From NCBI GenBank assembly GCA_001179505.1, contig CDMY01001036.1:62001-126000 (forward strand): a DNA stretch of 64,000 bases, written 5' to 3'. This document shows, piece by piece, positions 58,443-64,000 of this stretch (the first letter of the stretch is position 1; each line of letters starts with the position of its first letter). The notes beneath the pieces were generated by a model. That model was given only the letters and a program-made list of their open reading frames with translations. It did not search any database and was not told where the DNA came from. Source of the stretch: Vitrella brassicaformis. Its lineage: Eukaryota; Sar; Vitrellaceae. A program made the translations under genes and the position numbers.

Positions 58443-61400
58443 ATGGAGATCCTTCTACCGGTTCTGCTGGGCCTCATCTCGCTGCCGGCTGGCAGTGGCG
58501 TTCCGTTTGATGTTTCTCTGGTGCAGCGGCTGGAGAGCAACGACACGGACCAGGAACTGTCTCCACTCATGCAGATCCGGAACTCCATCTCCATGAGTGC
58601 ACGGCGGGAGGACGATGCGGCAAGATATGCAAATGACTACGGGCGAGCCATCTTGCGGCTGGCGAGAGTCTTGTGCGAGTGTGCCGTGCGCTCCGTGCAA
58701 GAGCAAGTAGGGCAGCTGCTGGTTGAAATTGCAGAGGCTGGACCTCGGGCTACTAAGGCTCTCCTACGGTGGGCTCTCATACAATACACACGAAGGCAGG
58801 ATTGCCTACACACGGCGTGCTTCTGCTTCAGGGTGGGTGCCATCCCCTCTCTTGTCGAGGCGCTCGGACTCGTTTTGTACACTCTCGAAGCGACGGGCCG
58901 AGAGCTCTTCACATACGATGTCTTCTTCCCTTTATTCCTCGTGACGGACAAGGCGAAGGAGAATTGCTTCCGACGGGTGGATGAGCTGGTGGAGTGGGGT
59001 GGAGTGCCCCTGCTCATGAAGCTGCTCGACGACAAACCGCTGTTTATCAGGACAGCTGCGACCAAGACTCTAAGGAATATGGTGACCGGTAAGTGGTCAG
59101 CTTGCCACGCCAGAATGGTGCGTGGTGTGATGCTATTGCTTGCTTCTTGTCGCCCGCAATTTTGTTGAAGCGTTATCAACGGGCAGTCCCTGCCCGCAGT
59201 CTGTCAGGACCGACGTGATAGATGTCTTGTTCCAACGAGGGCTGCTGACAAGGCTCTCACCGTCGGTTTTGCCGTCCGACTACGTCGACCTCCAGCTTCA
59301 TGCCGCCAACGCCATGGTCAGAACAGTGTTGGAAACATCAGTCAAGATCGGTCAGTGAGATACCACAAGGAGGTGCATGTATCGGAGAAATCATTTGTTG
59401 CTTGACCTGTGTGTGCACGATGGCAGGAGGGAAGCCACAGGCACAGTCCGCGCTTCTTTCCGACATAATGGACGGATCTATCCTGCCCAACGCCGTAACA
59501 GCCCACCGGGAGGCCGATCGCAGTGACGGAAGAAGCCAGGCCTTCTGGGAACTTTTTCTGGTTTCTTGTGGCCCACTGATGAAGTGGGGAAACGACACAC
59601 AGGTGCGCTAGCTGGCCCCTGCACCACACCAGGGACGGAGCAGCCGGAGACGCTCATGTGTGTCGTGTGTTGCAGCGTTATCACGCGGTCGATCATGGGT
59701 GTGTGGAGCTCTCGTGTGAGGTGCTTGGGGGCCAGGGGGAGTATAGATGGGAATTGGAAGGAGTGGACCTGACGATGATCTATATTATCGGATCCCTCAA
59801 TGATCTCCTCCGGTAAGGCTTTCCCTGTCGCCATCTCGTCCTGTCGCCATATCGTGGTTTTTCAATGGCAGGAACAGTAGCGTCGCCTTGAGCGGTCGCG
59901 CGAAGGACATCATCTTCAACAAGGTCGGTCTGCTCCGTTCACTAGCCCATGTCTGTTTGGTGTGTGTGTTTGCACTGCAGAGCGGCTGTCTGCACTCTAT
60001 CCAGAAGCTCGCCAGCTACAGTCATGACATCATCACCAGGACGACAGCCAAGGACACGATGGCCGCCCTGGCCACTGGCGCTTGTCCCCGGCCCCTGACT
60101 GACATCCATGGGAGTGAGTGCCCACGATGTCCGCTGCCCACGGCCGACATCCATTGGGGGGAGGATGGCTCGCTGGACGACGACAATCCCAGGATGACAT
60201 CACAGGAGTGCGGTGTAGGCCGAGTTCGTCTCTCGCAGCAGTCTCCCTCCTGTGCGCGATGGGTCGGTGCCGCCCTGCTTGGCCTGGTCGCCCTGTCAGT
60301 CGTGTGTGCTGTCGTTGTCCGTCCCCTCATCCCTTCATGGCGGCAGAGCACCACCTCATCCGGTACTCGAGCACCAGAAAGCGGCAAATCGGCTGCAGTG
60401 GTTGCTCAGCTCAAGGGTGCCATCAGCGAGGCGGTTGCAAAGACACAGAGGTCAGCAGATGAGTACAGCGATGGCTCCACTGGCTATGCAACGTGTATAT
60501 CTGTGTTGGCGCAGTTTGGAGTCGTCTCTTGCAGCCGCGAAGGCCACCCGTTCTCGCGTCACGCAGCGGGAAGATCAGCTGAAAGAGGACATCAAGCAGC
60601 TCAAGCAGCAGACCACTTCGCACAAGTGAGCGGTGTTCGGTCAGCAACGAGAGGGACCTAGAGCGGTGGATGTGTTTCTTTCTGCAGCTTGAGTCGTGAC
60701 GCATTGGCGGCCTTGACAACCTCAGCCGCCATCGGTGAGTTCGCCGACAATATAGCCAATGAGGAGGGGCGGCTGGAACAGCTGCACGGCCAGCTGTGGT
60801 ATCGAGTACTCGACATAGCCAAGACGGGACAGCACCAGCAGCAGCAGTGTGCCAACGATAGTATCGATAGCGATCGGCCGACTACCACACACAGAGCAGA
60901 GGGGTGAGAAGAGGAAGGGAAAGACAGACAGGGGCGCCTGTCTGTCAACTGTCGTGGTGTTCTTCCGCCCATCCACAGGTGTTCGTCGGCTGATGTGTCG
61001 CCCTCGGCGTCGGCCGTGGATGCCGAGTCGCTGACCAAGGAGCTGCGACAAATGCTCAAACGAACCATCAACCAGATCAAAAAGTGAGAGAGTCGACGGC
61101 GCACGCAGAGTCGACGGCGCACGGTGCATTCACAGCGTTTGTGCCGGCCACTTACGTGTGTAATTCAGGTTCGAGGGCGACATAGCTAGAGAGCGGGGCA
61201 GATGTGCGTCCTTGGAAACAGACGTGGCGGCACTCGAGCAACAGCGACGCGACCTGCAGCAGAAAGCGGCCGCTGGGTAAAAGGCAACCGATTCACGCGC
61301 ATTGTCTGCCATCCATCCACTCATTTATCAGGTTGACCGAGTATCGTCTATCGGTGATCGACACTGCTACTGATGTAGAGGCCTTCAAGCGCGACATCAC

Positions 61401-61767
61401 ATCGGCCTTGCAGCAGCTGCGGGCCCTCAGCAAGAAGGCGAGCGAGCAACAGGGCATTCTGCAGCAGAAGGAGCGTGCAGCCGCCGAGCAGGCCATGCAA
61501 GACGGCACCTGTGTCGCCTGTCTCGAGCGGCCTCCCTCAGTGGTCTTCTTCCCCTGCAAGCAGAGGTGTCTGTGTGCCGGTTGCTGGGCTGAGATGTCGC
61601 ACAACCACGAGCGGGCCAAACGTGAGATGGAGCGACTGAGGCGGCGGGGTGTGCCGGACAAGGCGATGCCCATGTGGGTGCAGATCGATGGCGTGCTCAA
61701 GTGCCCTGCGTGCCTCACCAGGGCCGTGTATGCCACCGATCTGGAGGGCGTGAAAGCCACCACGTGA
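58443..61767 (+). CDS. Membrane-anchored helical-repeat protein with degenerate RING (ARM-RING B)
   Basis: Paralogue of the 14897-19861 gene. Twelve exons (58443-58768, 58832-59081, 59200-59350, 59427-59602, 59676-59812, 59872-59923, 59981-60450, 60515-60625, 60688-60903, 60979-61083, 61169-61276, 61332-61767) sum to 845 residues with no frame break. Order: signal peptide MEILLPVLLGLISLPAG; helical-repeat region (VPLLMKLLDDKPLFIRTAA); a membrane span (VGAALLGLVALSVVCAVVV); coiled coil (LSRDALAALTTSAAIGEFAD); LTEYRLSVIDTATDVEAFKR; then the RING-like end CVACLERPPSVVFFPCKQRC, LCAGC, a ~43-residue charged insert, and CPAC. The metal-binding His of C3HC4 is replaced (PCKQ versus PCGH in paralogue A), so zinc binding and E2 recruitment may be lost. 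Predicted: lumenal repeats, cytosolic coiled coil and RING. Confidence 0.85.
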
Positions 61768-62594
61768 CTGACGTAGAGTAGAGAGGGGAGGGAGCGAGCA
61801 GGCAGGCAGGTTTCGCTACCGTCTTGCGTGCATTCATGGCCCTCACAGCATATATGGTTTTCGGTATCTCCTTGTGTGTACAGCGATGAATCCATCAGAC
61901 CATCTGATGGGCACCTTTATATATATCCATGTGTTGGTATGTATGGGCTTTGTCGAATCGGGTTGTGTGTTCTCTTCCTCCTCCTGACGTCTCTCTGTCG
62001 CTTAGTCATCATCTGAGCTTCACGTGTGCAGTGCGTACTGTATTTGTGCCATGCCTTACTTGCGCCGTGGACATGCTTCTCGCGGCGCGAGCCATCAGTA
62101 AGTAAGTGGGTCATGCGGTGCAGGCAGTCGTGTGCGTTGCCGTGCGTGTTGTGACATTTGTGGTTGGGGCAGACGACATGTATGTCGCTCTATCAAATGT
62201 GATGTGCTGTGTGCAGCAGACGGGTGTCTGTCTGTCTGTCTCTCATTGCACACTAACACCCACACAGACAGGGCACACACCACCAACAAGGATACAAACA
62301 CGGTATAGCCATCCCTCCATCCCTGCAGTCACTCCTGCCTCTACCACACCACATGTCGCCCTCCTGCTGCCATAACTGTACCAGCAACCCCCTACACCCA
62401 CCTTTCACCCCTCTCTCTGTGTGTGTGCGTATCACGGGCGCGTACCCACTCAGCCACTCAGATGAAAATGACATTATTGTCACTTAATTGCCCACTTCCC
62501 TCCCTTCCCCGCCCCGCCCCCCTCCCATCCCTCTCTCTGCGTGTCGGTGTATGTGTGTGTGTTATTCCTTCCTCGGTGACGGAAGTGATGTGTG
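61768..62594. other. Intergenic between convergent genes
   Basis: 827 bp with TATATATA near 61919-61926 and C/T-rich tracts near 62400-62560; no exon recognised. Confidence 0.6.
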
Positions 62595-63462
62595 TCAGAA
62601 GAACACGAGTTGTCGTGCGGGCGGTGTGATGCGGCCCGCCTTGAGGTTGGCGATGTCCTCGGGGGTAAGCTCCGTCAGCAGCAAACGGTACTTGTTCACA
62701 AGACGCATCACCTGTAGGTGAGTGACGCACACACCACCACACACAGGGATGTGCACACGATTGGTTGGTTGACGGACGGCAGGTCAGTCATCTCATCTCA
62801 TCGAACCCACCCACCCATATTTCGATGAGGACGAAGAGGAAGTAGAGGAGGGCGGTGAGCCAGCCGCCACTGTAGTTCGCAATCAACAGGATGGCTGACA
62901 GACAGACAGACAGACCCACCTCGACTCGAGAGCTGCTCGCTTGGCATGGCGTGTGCGCGTTTGTGTGCGTCTGTCTGTTTCGTAGATGCCATGCATACCG
63001 ACAGCTATCCTTGCCGCGATAGAAAAGCAAAGGTACCCCAGGTAGCCCCACACCTGCGGAGCACACAGATACACAGATACACACACACACAGGGACAGCG
63101 AATGAGCGGCCATCCATCCATCCATCCATCCATTGTGTGTTTGTGGACTGCGTACGAAGATGCGGTTATATGTCCACCCCGCGATGAGACCGCACAGAGC
63201 AAAGGGAGTCAGCAAAAGAAACCTTCAAACACACACACACACAAACACGGAGAGAGAGAGAGGGTGACAGACACTCCCTCGTCTCGTTTGTTGCCTTACA
63301 CCTGTCCTGTGTTGGCCAACCCAATACAGACTCACTCACCATCTGAAGCTTCGGTTCATGGCCCAGGTGACGCATATCAGCAAATCCAACACGCTCAGAC
63401 ACATAACCGTCCTGCTCAGCTGATACGCCAACAACACCTTGCCCTCAGCTGAATGAATGAAC

Positions 63463-63493
<31 letters not shown>

Positions 63494-64000
63494 TGTGGTT
63501 GGCTCTCGGTTTGTTCTCGCCTTCCCCCGCCCACCAGGTGTGAGCGCAGAGACGGCAATGACGCCCATGGTGCCCGGCGGCCCGCCATAGTTGCCCATGG
63601 CCATGCCCGTTGGCCCGAACCCCACTGGCTGCCCCACCACTGTCGGCTGAGGGCCGCCAGTCATCGCTGTGGGAGCAGACGAACCCGGCCTGCGGGCACG
63701 TCATGACAGAGAGAGAAGAGATGATGACAATACGCGTGTGCGCGTGTGCGCGTGTGCGTGTAGGTGTGAGAGATGGCTGCTTACATGTGTCCCATGGCTA
63801 TGCCTCCGGCTGAGGGGACGTGTTGGTGTCTGTCTGTCGCCACGCCCATGAACTCCTCCTGCTGGAGATGACGCGCCTGACATTCACGCGCACACACACA
63901 CACAAATGTTGTCATGCGTGTCATGAGATGGAGTGTTCCGTGCTCTATGCGTGTATGTGTGTGCGTGTGTCTGTCTGTGGCGTACCAGCTCCTCATCGTT
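62595..64000 (-). CDS. Four-span membrane protein of unknown function (5' end off window)
   Basis: Eight in-phase exons: 63986->64000, 63785-63858, 63535-63689, 63340-63448, 63156-63222, 62999-63053, 62815-62894 and 62595-62711, giving 223 residues so far. A Gly/Pro/Met-rich soluble N-terminal part (GFGPTGMAMGNYGGPPGTMG) is followed by four hydrophobic segments: LSRTVMCLSVLDLLICVTWA, FLLLTPFALCGLIAGW, VWGYLGYLCFSIAARIAVAI and WLTALLYFLFVLIEIW. A charged cytosolic tail (LTELTPEDIANLKAGRITPP) ends QLVFF. Short exons each encoding about one span are notable. I do not recognise the family; the Pro/Gly-rich region plus four spans recalls small trafficking or scramblase-adjacent proteins, but that is only an analogy. 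Confidence 0.75.

Noticed and set aside
1-64000. tRNA, rRNA, transposase or reverse transcriptase genes
   Set aside because: I looked for characteristic motifs (TTCGA-type T loops with stems, DDE or YxDD stretches) and saw none that I could support by eye.

Overview
This window looks like nuclear DNA of a protist with compact, intron-dense genes. Genes lie on both strands, coding exons are GC-rich, and introns are mostly 50-150 bp. Introns are full of (TG)n/(CA)n, (TGTC)n and (GGAT)n repeats and commonly end in TGTGTGCAG. The gene content (plastid-type leader peptides ending in an AFLP-like site, FkbM methyltransferase, GH9 cellulase, Aurora-like kinase, many lineage-specific proteins) and the repeat style fit a photosynthetic alveolate; a chromerid such as Vitrella is my best guess. 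That is inference from style, not a database match. Two runs of exactly 300 N (8555-8854 and 28215-28514) are scaffold gaps.

Layout. 1-1236: monoglyceride-lipase-like hydrolase (minus, 3' end off the window). 1590-5930: a ~2 kb tandem duplication, each unit carrying one five-exon gene for a leader-bearing protein. 5931-9027: simple repeats and a gap, no supported gene. 9028-12543: a triple-CCCH zinc-finger gene divergent from an unrecognised gene. 13089-19861: a P-loop protein gene divergent from a large helical-repeat/RING gene (ARM-RING A). 20455-20904: small membrane protein. 21673-26433: 18-exon Aurora-like kinase with DLG in place of DFG. 26538-28719: secreted FkbM methyltransferase. 29072-33460: GH9 glucanase divergent from serine hydroxymethyltransferase. 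35100-49451: three copies of an unknown leucine-rich-like family (two broken, one intact) interleaved with a CLC channel gene lacking the gating glutamate and a GMC oxidoreductase gene. 50495-53869: hydroxyethylthiazole kinase divergent from a divergent PRMT. 54530-56965: a second tandem duplication. 57490-61767: a small unknown gene divergent from a paralogue of ARM-RING A that has gained a signal peptide and membrane span and whose RING has lost its histidine. 62595-64000: four-span membrane protein (minus, 5' end off the window).

I built the gene models by hand from splice-site phase. Most multi-exon models sum to a multiple of three. Two neighbouring genes (13089-14536 and 14897-19861) are each out by one base, which suggests assembly indels or young lesions. 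The genes do not form a pathway. The recurring theme is local duplication followed by decay or remodelling.
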